A DNA stretch of 7,742 bases from assembly GCA_018648945.1 (NCBI GenBank), contig JABGQJ010000362.1, forward strand, positions 1 to 7,742, given 5' to 3'. Source of the DNA: Victivallales bacterium. Lineage in GTDB: Bacteria > Verrucomicrobiota > Lentisphaeria > Oligosphaerales > Lenti-02. Below the pieces are notes generated by a model, which saw nothing but the letters and a program-made list of their open reading frames with translations, was not told the DNA's origin and ran no database searches. A program made the position numbers and the translations under genes. Position 1 is the stretch's first letter, and each line of letters opens with the position of its first letter. Below, in pieces: positions 1 to 5,693 of the stretch.

Positions 1-2
1 CC

Positions 3-203
3 TTCAGCCGCCAAGGCGGCCGACCGACCATCGCGAATCTGGCCACCGGCAAGCAGATTCCGCTGACCCTCGTCACCCGCCCGAGCTGCTGGATCAACAC
101 CCTCCCGGCCGGTGGGCTCGTGCTCATCCCCGAAGGCAGTTCCGGCTGCACCTGCGGCTACTCCATCCAGACCACTCTCGCCCTCGCGCCGGTGGGGCGT
201 TGA
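3..203 (+). CDS. C-terminal fragment of a probable PQQ-like beta-propeller repeat protein
   Basis: An open frame enters from the left edge and ends at TGA 201-203, giving the last 66 residues of a protein whose start lies outside the window. Visible features are a Gly/Pro-rich hydrophobic segment around PAGGLVLIPEG, a preceding Cys in SCWINTLP, and a CTCGY motif shortly before the end. This pattern of cysteines flanking PAGGL and a closing C-x-C-x-Y resembles, from memory, the C-termini of large PQQ-binding-like (BamB-type) propeller proteins in PVC-group bacteria, which are usually exported or periplasmic. Codon use is strongly G/C at third positions, which supports real coding. Family assignment rests on a short tail, so the function is tentative; coding itself is more certain. 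Confidence 0.5.
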   Translation, partial: FSRQGGRPTIANLATGKQIPLTLVTRPSCWINTLPAGGLVLIPEGSSGCTCGYSIQTTLALAPVGR

Positions 204-210
204 TGGGGCG

Positions 211-231
211 CGTGCCTGCCACAATGGCACG
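211..231 (+). repeat. Small inverted repeat after the first gene
   Basis: CGTGCC (211-216) is complementary to GGCACG (226-231). An alternative inner pairing is TGCCA (217-221) with TGGCA (225-229). It lies 7 bases after the stop of the left-edge gene and could be a weak end-of-transcript hairpin, but no T-run follows it. Confidence 0.25.
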
Positions 232-243
232 TGTGACCATGAG

Positions 244-261
244 ATGATACAGTTGTACCAT
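244..261 (+). promoter_or_regulatory. Imperfect palindrome overlapping the start codon of the 155-residue gene
   Basis: ATGATAC (244-250), a 4-base centre AGTT, and GTACCAT (255-261) form an 18-base palindrome with one mismatch per arm. Its right end overlaps the ATG at 260. No purine-rich ribosome binding site precedes this ATG, and an in-frame TGA at 245-247 rules out an upstream start. The element could be an operator for autoregulation, or part of a promoter giving a leaderless transcript. Both readings are inference. Confidence 0.3.
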
Positions 262-727
262 GTGCGAGGAACGGACGACCATCACCAGGGAACGCCTTGT
301 CGAGGCAGTGCTGGAACGGATTCCCATTCTGGACGATTCGGAGTGGCTGGACTGCCTGCGCGCTGAATGGCCGGAGCCACTGACCAACACGGTTCTCTAT
401 CTGGGGTTCTTCGCCGGACGCTACCTCGACTTCTGCTACGATAGGCCCGCTGTTGCCGCTGACATGGCCGCTCGCTTGGCTGAGATCTACGCCGAGTGCG
501 ATGCCGCTGCCAAGGAATCGCTCGGCGTCTCGTTGCTGGAGGAGATCATGCTCCGCCAGAGGGTCTTCCACAAAATGGATCCAGACTACGAGCAGAGAAC
601 CGATGAGATCGAGGCGATGCTTCCTCGACCCATTCGTATCTGGTTCACTCGGTGGCGCGGCGGTAGTCACTACACGATCAACGAGTACCTGATGGATGGG
701 AACGGGAACGGGAATGGCCTGGATTGA
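260..727 (+). CDS. Unrecognised 155-residue soluble protein
   Basis: I do not recognise this protein with confidence. It is acidic and predicted mostly helical, with no signal peptide or membrane segment. The N-terminal half has a helix around residues 7-20, a WLDCLRAEWPEP segment, and aromatic residues in LYLGFFAGRYLDFCYD. The middle (about 65-100) alternates Ala/Glu/Leu as in small helical domains and ends in GVSLLEEIML. The overall outline faintly resembles small immunity-type or DUF7674-like proteins, but that is only an impression. The C-terminus is a low-complexity DGNGNGNG stretch made by a 6-base tandem repeat. ATG 260 is the first possible start because an in-frame stop sits at 245-247; it lacks a Shine-Dalgarno sequence. 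kptA follows 65 bases downstream on the same strand, so the two may be co-transcribed. Confidence 0.65.
   Translation: MCEERTTITRERLVEAVLERIPILDDSEWLDCLRAEWPEPLTNTVLYLGFFAGRYLDFCYDRPAVAADMAARLAEIYAECDAAAKESLGVSLLEEIMLRQRVFHKMDPDYEQRTDEIEAMLPRPIRIWFTRWRGGSHYTINEYLMDGNGNGNGLD
698..715 (+). repeat. Three tandem copies of GGGAAC/T
   Basis: GGGAAC, GGGAAC and GGGAAT lie back to back and encode the Gly-Asn repeat at the C-terminus of the 155-residue protein. Slippage would change the repeat number by whole codon pairs, so length variation would keep the frame. Confidence 0.7.
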
Positions 728-734
728 CCATGAG

Positions 735-787
735 CTCCCCGACCCGCCTGGAACCGATACGTAGCCGGCATCCCCCGTGTTGGGGAG
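735..787 (+). promoter_or_regulatory. kptA ribosome binding site with two upstream anti-SD segments
   Basis: The kptA Shine-Dalgarno sequence is GGGGAG at 782-787, 5 bases before ATG 793. Two upstream stretches can pair with it. TCCCC at 771-775 pairs with GGGGA 782-786 across a 6-base loop. CTCCCC at 735-740 pairs with all six bases 782-787. Either fold would hide the ribosome binding site, so translational control is possible. The pairings are seen in the sequence; the regulatory meaning is inferred. Confidence 0.4.
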
Positions 788-792
788 TTGAG

Positions 793-1347
793 ATGAACAA
801 GAGACTGATCAAGACAAGCAAGTTCCTGAGCTTGGTGCTCAGGCACAAGCCAGGCACAATCGGGTTGGTTCTGGACGAACAGGGCTGGGCCTCGGTGGAG
901 GAACTGATCACGGCGGCTGGCAAACACGGTCGCGAACTGAGCCGTGAGCTGATCCGCGAGGTTGTCGCCACCAGCGACAAGCAGCGGTTTGCCCTGTCCG
1001 AGGACGGGAGCAGGATCCGGGCGAACCAGGGACATTCGGTCAAGGTGGACCTTGGTCTGGAGCCAGTCACGCCACCAGAAGTCCTGTTCCACGGCACGGC
1101 GACCCGGTTTCTCCCGTCGATCCAGGCGCATGGTCTGAAGCCGTCGGGGCGTCACCATGTCCACCTATCAGGGGATGTCGAGACTGCCGTAAAGGTCGGG
1201 TCGAGGCATGGCAAACCCATTGTCCTGAGGGTGGCGGCGGCGCGGATGCATGCTGAGGGAGCCCCGTTCTATGTATCGGAGAACGGGGTCTGGCTGACCG
1301 ATCACGTGCAGCCTGCCTTCTTCGCCATCGTGAGCACGGACGCCTGA
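793..1347 (+). CDS. kptA: KptA/Tpt1 RNA 2'-phosphotransferase
   Basis: This is a 184-residue Tpt1/KptA protein, the same size as the E. coli enzyme. The family uses NAD+ to remove an internal 2'-phosphate from RNA through an ADP-ribosylated intermediate, releasing ADP-ribose 1'',2''-cyclic phosphate and nicotinamide. In fungi this completes tRNA splicing; the bacterial substrate is unsettled. Visible motifs are the N-terminal KTSKFLSLVLRHKP with the Arg17-His18 pair, a winged-helix-like RNA lobe (about 1-85) ending in RANQGHS (Arg76), then the ADP-ribosyltransferase lobe with LFHGT (98-102), Arg120, HVHLS (122-126) and FYVSENGVWLTDHV (159-172). These are the conserved catalytic and NAD-binding positions, so the enzyme looks intact. 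ATG 793 is preferred over in-frame TTG 724 or ATG 730: it follows GGGGAG by 5 bases, and the family N-terminus aligns there. The enzyme is cytoplasmic. The stop is 56 bases from that of the convergent GH32 gene. Confidence 0.97.
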   Translation: MNKRLIKTSKFLSLVLRHKPGTIGLVLDEQGWASVEELITAAGKHGRELSRELIREVVATSDKQRFALSEDGSRIRANQGHSVKVDLGLEPVTPPEVLFHGTATRFLPSIQAHGLKPSGRHHVHLSGDVETAVKVGSRHGKPIVLRVAAARMHAEGAPFYVSENGVWLTDHVQPAFFAIVSTDA

Positions 1348-1403
1348 TCACCGCCACGTCCTGCTGCGCAGGCTGCCGGGGACTCCCGTCACCCGCTCGG
1401 GGT

Positions 1404-2723
1404 TCAGAGGATGAGCTCCCAGGCAACAAGGGGCTCCGGGCCGGCCCAACGGATCGCCGCCGGGCTGCAACCGTGGGGCAGGATGGCGGTCGCCACGTAG
1501 CGACCACCATCCGCAAACACCTCGACGACGCGCTGATCGATGAACACTTGGCAGGCAAGCGAAGAGAGAGTGGCCTCGTGCGAACCGCCGCGGCCATGGA
1601 GCAGGAATCGATTGGTCGCGCGATCCAATCGCAGGGCCTGCTCGTCGCCGCTGTCGAGACGGACGACCAGTTGGCCACCGCTTTCCGGCAAGGCCAATTC
1701 CCAGGCCGCGCCATCGGCAAGGGCCATGCCGACGGCGACTTCGCAGCGTTCTCCGCGCAGAGCTTGCAGTTCGCGGGCGGGCCGCTGGATCAGGCAGAGC
1801 CCCTCGGCGGTTTCGCCCAATGAGAGCTCACGGGGAATGGACTGCATGCCGACCCAGGCGCGGTCCGGGTTCGGGGATTCCCGCAGCCATCCCATCAGAA
1901 TCGTCCGGCCATCGGGCACGTCGTTGAAGGTCACTTCCGCGTAGATTCGCCCGACCTCGGGGCAAGGCAGTTCCCCGGTCGGGATGAACCGGGTGCCGTC
2001 GAAGCTGCCCACCAAGTAGTTCCTCGGGCCATTGAACTTCAGCACCCAGAGCTTCGTACCCGAGGAGGTAGCCAGCTGGAACAGGTCAGGACATTCCCAG
2101 CGGCGGGCTGGGGGGGAGCGGACGTCGCTCAGGAACTGCCAATGGAGGAGATCCTGGGAACCCCACAGCTCGATGCGGCCCTCCGTCATGCCCAGGATAT
2201 TCGCCATGACCCAGCGGCGGCTCTCCTCGTGCCAGAACACCTTTGGATCACCGAATTTGCGTTCGTCCGTGGGGACCACGGGGTTGCCTTCATAGGGCAC
2301 GAAGCTCTGACCGCCATCGAGGCTGTAGGCCATGCCGATGGGTTGGCGAATGGGGAGCCACTCTCCGTTCCGGCGTTCGAACTGCATGTCCGAGAAAAAG
2401 GCCAGCATGGGGGCGGGACAGGCAGGCGTGCCCAGCCCCGAGACATTGTGCCGGTCCACCACCGCGCTGCCCGAGTACCGGGCATGGAGGCAATCCGGCT
2501 CCCTCTGGCAAGGCAAAGCCATGGGGTGGTGAGTCCAGTGCACCAAGTCGGTGCTGGTGGCGTGCCCCCAGCCGAGGCCCGCGCCCGCACCATTGTAGAT
2601 GAGGCGAACCCCAGATGGGTCGGACTGGTAGTAGAGATGGAAGACGCCATCGTGCCAAATCAGGCCGTTGGGGTCGTTCATCCAACCGGATACGGGCGAG
2701 AAATGCAGGGCAGGACGGTCCAT
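1404..2723 (-). CDS. Glycoside hydrolase family 32 (sucrase/fructanase type)
   Basis: This 439-residue GH32 enzyme hydrolyses beta-fructofuranosidic bonds in sucrose or fructans with retention. Catalytic signatures are WMNDPNG with nucleophile Asp17, the RDP block here reading KFGDPKVFW with transition-state stabiliser Asp159, and WECPDLF with acid/base Glu210. Other family marks are YYQ (31-33), GWGHATSTDLVHW (51-63), RYSGSAV (82-88), FFSD (109-112) and MGWLRE...WVGMQSIPREL (278-300). The five-bladed propeller occupies about 1-300 and the rest is a short beta-sandwich containing VEVFADGG. The Arg of the RDP motif is Gly158, which is unusual. ATG at 2723 is chosen because AAAGGAA lies 6 bases upstream on the minus strand and the family N-terminus starts there; the ATG at 2765 would add 14 residues without a good ribosome binding site. 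There is no signal peptide, so it should act in the cytoplasm on imported sugar. No transporter, kinase or regulator adjoins it. Sucrose versus fructan specificity cannot be read from the sequence. Confidence 0.96.
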   Translation of the reverse strand: MDRPALHFSPVSGWMNDPNGLIWHDGVFHLYYQSDPSGVRLIYNGAGAGLGWGHATSTDLVHWTHHPMALPCQREPDCLHARYSGSAVVDRHNVSGLGTPACPAPMLAFFSDMQFERRNGEWLPIRQPIGMAYSLDGGQSFVPYEGNPVVPTDERKFGDPKVFWHEESRRWVMANILGMTEGRIELWGSQDLLHWQFLSDVRSPPARRWECPDLFQLATSSGTKLWVLKFNGPRNYLVGSFDGTRFIPTGELPCPEVGRIYAEVTFNDVPDGRTILMGWLRESPNPDRAWVGMQSIPRELSLGETAEGLCLIQRPARELQALRGERCEVAVGMALADGAAWELALPESGGQLVVRLDSGDEQALRLDRATNRFLLHGRGGSHEATLSSLACQVFIDQRVVEVFADGGRYVATAILPHGCSPAAIRWAGPEPLVAWELIL

Positions 2724-2786
2724 GGGCGGTTCCTTTCGTTCTGACTGCGCAGAACATAGCGCCATTGGGCGGCGGTTCCCGACCGT

Positions 2787-2813
2787 GGCGACCCGCTGGT
2801 CGAGCGCGTCGCC
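2787..2813 (+). repeat. Hairpin-forming inverted repeat between divergent genes
   Basis: GGCGAC (2787-2792) pairs with GTCGCC (2808-2813). After a 2x2 internal mismatch, GCT (2795-2797) pairs with AGC (2803-2805) around a 5-base loop. It lies in the 156-base divergent gap between the GH32 and VWA genes and directly abuts the TTGACA at 2814. An operator role is possible but unproven. Confidence 0.35.
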
Positions 2814-2819
2814 TTGACA
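2814..2819 (+). promoter_or_regulatory. Possible -35 element (TTGACA) for the VWA gene
   Basis: An exact TTGACA lies 61 bases upstream of the VWA start, the right region for a promoter. No good TATAAT-like hexamer follows at 16-18 bases; the nearest AT-richer stretch is TTAGTGTACT at 2841-2850, spaced too far. Treat as a weak candidate. Confidence 0.2.
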
Positions 2820-2879
2820 GACGCACTGCCATGGCGGAGGTTAGTGTACTACCCAGGGCGAGGTCTACACACAGAGCGG

Positions 2880-5684
2880 ATGGCAATTCTTAGCGAACCA
2901 GTCTGGCTGATCCTGATTCTGCCCGTGCTTGCGGCAGCGATGGCTTGGCCTCCGAGTGGGCGGCTGTTGCGGGTGCTTTCGTTGCTGACCGTTGCCAGCC
3001 TGATCCTGGCCCTTTGCCAGCCCTTGGTCCGGCTGCCCAGCCGGAACGGCACCGTGGTGGTGGTGGCGGACCGAAGCCTCTCCATGCCAGCGACCGGGTT
3101 GACCGAGCAGAGCCGTTGGGTCGGGCTTCTCCGCAAGGGCATGGAGGCTGGGGACCAGCTGGCGGTGGTCGCCTTTGGCCATGATGCGGTGGTGGAGGCC
3201 CCGCCCGGAAGCGGCGAGTTCGCCGGTTTCCAGCATGACCTGGACACCGGGCAGTCAAGCCTCGCCAGTGGCCTTGAGATGGCTCTGTCACTGATTCCCG
3301 ACGACGGTAACGGGCGGGTCGTCGTGTTCTCCGATGGCCTCTGGACCGGTGCCAACCCCCACGCCGTGGCCACGACGCTCGCCAGTCGCGGCGTCGGGCT
3401 CGACTTCCGCGTGCAGTCCCGGGCCAAGGCCGATGACGTGGCGATCGAGCGAATTGCCGTCCCCGCCACTGTCCACCGGAAGCAGTCTTTCCTGATCTCG
3501 GCTTGGGTCCGCTCCCCCGCCGCCAAACAAGCCACATACGAACTGCTCCGCAATGGTGTGCCGCATGCTCGGGGTGAGATCGAGTTGCCGGCGGGAACTC
3601 GGCGGCTCTTCTTCCGGGACACGGCGCCAGCTGTGGGCAGTCTGCGCTACGAGCTGATGATCGACGCGGGGGAGGATCCCGTGCCGGAGAACAACCACGC
3701 GCGAGTTCTGGTGGGAGTCAGTGGGGCCAAGCCAATCCTGCACCTGGCCCCGACTGCCGGCTCTGCCTTGGGCGAACTGCTGCGCGGTGGTGGCCTGGAG
3801 GTACGGACCCGCAAAGCGGATGGCACGGGGTTCTCCCTCGCCGAACTCGCTGGCTACGACGCGATCGTGCTGGAGAACGTGACCGCCAGCAGCGTCGGGG
3901 CCAGCAGCCTAGGTAACCTCGCGGCTTGGGTGCGAGAGACGGGGGCTGGCCTGATGACCACCGGCGGCCGGAACTCCTACGGCCCCGGCGGCTACTTCCG
4001 CTCCGCGCTGGACCCACTCCTGCCGGTCTCCATGGAGCTCCGTCGCGAACACCGCAAGCTGAGGCTGGCCATCGTCGTCGCTCTCGACCGTTCGGGAAGC
4101 ATGGGAGCACCCGCCGGGGGGGGCAAGACGAAGATGGATCTCGCCAACCTGGGCACAGCCCAGATTCTCGATCTGCTGGGCGAGAATGACGAACTCGGGG
4201 TGCTCGCGGTGGACAGCGCCCCGCACGAGATCGTGGACCTGTGCGACGTCAGCGCAGCGCGGGCCCATCGGGGACGCATTCTGGGCATCGGCTCGCAGGG
4301 CGGCGGCATCTTCGTCTACGAAGCTCTCAAGGCGGCCACCAGGATGCTGATGACGGCCAAGGCTGGCACCCGCCATATCGTTCTCTTTGCCGATGCGGCC
4401 GACGCGGAGCAGCCGGGACAGTACGTCCAGCTGGTCGAGAAGTGCCGGGACGCGGGCATCACGATCAGCGTGGTCGGTTTGGGCACGGAAGGAGACTCCG
4501 ACGCCAACCTGCTCAAGGACATTGCCAAGCGTGGCGATGGGCGTTGTCTGTTCACCGCCGACGCCAAGGAAATCCCGCGACTGTTCGCCCAGGACACCTT
4601 CGCGGTGGCCCGCAGCACATTCATCGGCGACCCCACGGAGGTCGCGGCCACCGGCGAGATGGCGACGCTGTTCGAGCAGCCGCTTGGGCAACCCCCCGCG
4701 CTGGGTGGCTTCAACCTCTGCTACGCCCGCCCCAAGGCCAGCGTGGCGATGCGGACAGTGGACGAATACGAAGCCCCCGTGGTGGCCTACTGGCAGGCGG
4801 GTCTCGGGCGCGCGCTATGCTTCACCGGCGAAGCGGATGGCAAAGCCGCCGGAGAGTTCGCCAAATGGAGCAAGGTGGGCGCCTTCTACACCGGGCTGAC
4901 CCGCTGGGTCGCGGGCAATCGCGACCAGTTGCCCGATCAGATGGTGGTTACCCAACAGCTGCGCGAAGGCGCCTGCGTGATCGAGCTGCATCTTGATCCA
5001 GAACGGCAGGGGCAGCCATTCGTCGTGCCACCGACGGTGCGTCTGCTGCGTGGCTCCGCCACTCGCATCCCGACCAGCGAGACCGTTCACCTGCAATGGC
5101 GCGATGCGGACACCCTGTCGGCTCGCGTGCTCTTGCGCGGCGAAGAGACGGTGTTGCCAACCCTCCTCCTCGCGGGCGAGCCACCCCATTCGCTTTCGCC
5201 CGCTTGTCTGCCTTACTCGCCGGAATTCCGCCGCATCGAGCCAGGCAAGGGGCGCAAGACCATGACTCGGCTCGCGGCGTTGACCGGCGGACACGAGTGC
5301 CTTGACCTGTCCGAGATCTGGGAGGAACTCCCTCGTCGCCCAGGCGAAGTGCCGCTCAGCCCTTGGCTCTACTCGCTGGCCCTCGTCTGCTTCCTGCTTG
5401 GTATCCTCCATCGCCGGACGGGGCTACTGGCCAATCTCCCCTCGCTGCGCCTGCGCCGGCGACCCGCCAAAGAGCCTTCTGCGCGCCGTTGGCGCTTCCC
5501 CCGGCTTCGCCTTCCTCGCTGGCGTCGCCGCCGCCCTCCCCCGGTCCCGACCTCGGAGCCCGAGCCCTCCGAACCAACCCCGCCAGCGGCGCCTCCCGAT
5601 GCCGTGGAGGACGAGCACGAAGCCACTCTCGATGCCATGCGGGCGGCCCGACGACGCGCGGGTCGGCGCACCCGGCGGGACTGA
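2880..5684 (+). CDS. Membrane-anchored double VWA protein with glutamine-amidotransferase-like domain
   Basis: The protein has 934 residues. Two N-terminal membrane helices (about 7-23 and 29-50) flank a short basic loop, a layout typical of BatA-like and related VWA proteins. VWA domain 1 (about 57-190) has a MIDAS-like DRSLS at 64-68. A beta-sandwich-like linker follows. A class I glutamine-amidotransferase-like segment (about 282-388) includes YDAIVLENV and GLMTTGGRNSYGPGGY, but I see no nucleophile Cys. VWA domain 2 (about 398-575) has a canonical MIDAS DRSGS at 403-407 and a later FADAAD. A third membrane helix (about 827-845) leads to an Arg/Pro-rich tail. Positive-inside reasoning places the VWA region in the periplasm and the tail in the cytoplasm. 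Such proteins are inferred to bind partners in a metal-dependent way; no substrate is known. Usual neighbours (MoxR ATPase, DUF58) are absent here. ATG 2880 is chosen over TTG 2814 because the first helix then begins at once, though its ribosome binding site is weak. Confidence 0.92.
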   Translation: MAILSEPVWLILILPVLAAAMAWPPSGRLLRVLSLLTVASLILALCQPLVRLPSRNGTVVVVADRSLSMPATGLTEQSRWVGLLRKGMEAGDQLAVVAFGHDAVVEAPPGSGEFAGFQHDLDTGQSSLASGLEMALSLIPDDGNGRVVVFSDGLWTGANPHAVATTLASRGVGLDFRVQSRAKADDVAIERIAVPATVHRKQSFLISAWVRSPAAKQATYELLRNGVPHARGEIELPAGTRRLFFRDTAPAVGSLRYELMIDAGEDPVPENNHARVLVGVSGAKPILHLAPTAGSALGELLRGGGLEVRTRKADGTGFSLAELAGYDAIVLENVTASSVGASSLGNLAAWVRETGAGLMTTGGRNSYGPGGYFRSALDPLLPVSMELRREHRKLRLAIVVALDRSGSMGAPAGGGKTKMDLANLGTAQILDLLGENDELGVLAVDSAPHEIVDLCDVSAARAHRGRILGIGSQGGGIFVYEALKAATRMLMTAKAGTRHIVLFADAADAEQPGQYVQLVEKCRDAGITISVVGLGTEGDSDANLLKDIAKRGDGRCLFTADAKEIPRLFAQDTFAVARSTFIGDPTEVAATGEMATLFEQPLGQPPALGGFNLCYARPKASVAMRTVDEYEAPVVAYWQAGLGRALCFTGEADGKAAGEFAKWSKVGAFYTGLTRWVAGNRDQLPDQMVVTQQLREGACVIELHLDPERQGQPFVVPPTVRLLRGSATRIPTSETVHLQWRDADTLSARVLLRGEETVLPTLLLAGEPPHSLSPACLPYSPEFRRIEPGKGRKTMTRLAALTGGHECLDLSEIWEELPRRPGEVPLSPWLYSLALVCFLLGILHRRTGLLANLPSLRLRRRPAKEPSARRWRFPRLRLPRWRRRRPPPVPTSEPEPSEPTPPAAPPDAVEDEHEATLDAMRAARRRAGRRTRRD
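4116..4123 (+). repeat. G8 homopolymer in the VWA gene
   Basis: Eight consecutive G encode the Gly-rich loop eight to twelve residues after the second MIDAS motif. It is a potential slippage site; a one-base change here would remove the second VWA domain and the C-terminal membrane helix. Confidence 0.6.
5436..5684 (+). other. Arg/Pro-rich low-complexity C-terminal tail of the VWA protein
   Basis: After the last membrane helix, about 80 residues are low in complexity. A strongly basic part has LRLRRRP and PRWRRRRPPP. A Pro/Glu/Ser-rich acidic part with SEPEPSEPTPP follows, then a basic end with RRRAGRRTRRD. It should face the cytoplasm. Charge suggests binding to anionic lipid, nucleic acid or an acidic partner, but this is inference. 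Confidence 0.6.
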
Positions 5685-5693
5685 GGTGTTCTC

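Noticed and set aside
724..792. Longer kptA reading from TTG 724 or ATG 730
   Set aside because: The extra 23 residues do not look like any KptA N-terminus, and ATG 793 has a good Shine-Dalgarno sequence and gives the family's usual length.
1348..1403. Terminator between kptA and the GH32 gene
   Set aside because: Only short pairings such as CCTGC/GCAGG (1360-1372) are present and no T-run follows on either strand.
2142..2744. Long open frame on the plus strand opposite the GH32 gene
   Set aside because: It has no recognisable motifs and mirrors the codon structure of a gene with complete GH32 signatures on the other strand.
2724..2765. GH32 start at ATG 2765
   Set aside because: It adds 14 residues with no signal peptide and no ribosome binding site; AAAGGAA is correctly placed for the ATG at 2723.
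3909..4691. Long minus-strand open frame opposite the VWA gene
   Set aside because: It is the antisense shadow of the second VWA domain, whose MIDAS motif and hydrophobic strands are clearly in the plus frame.
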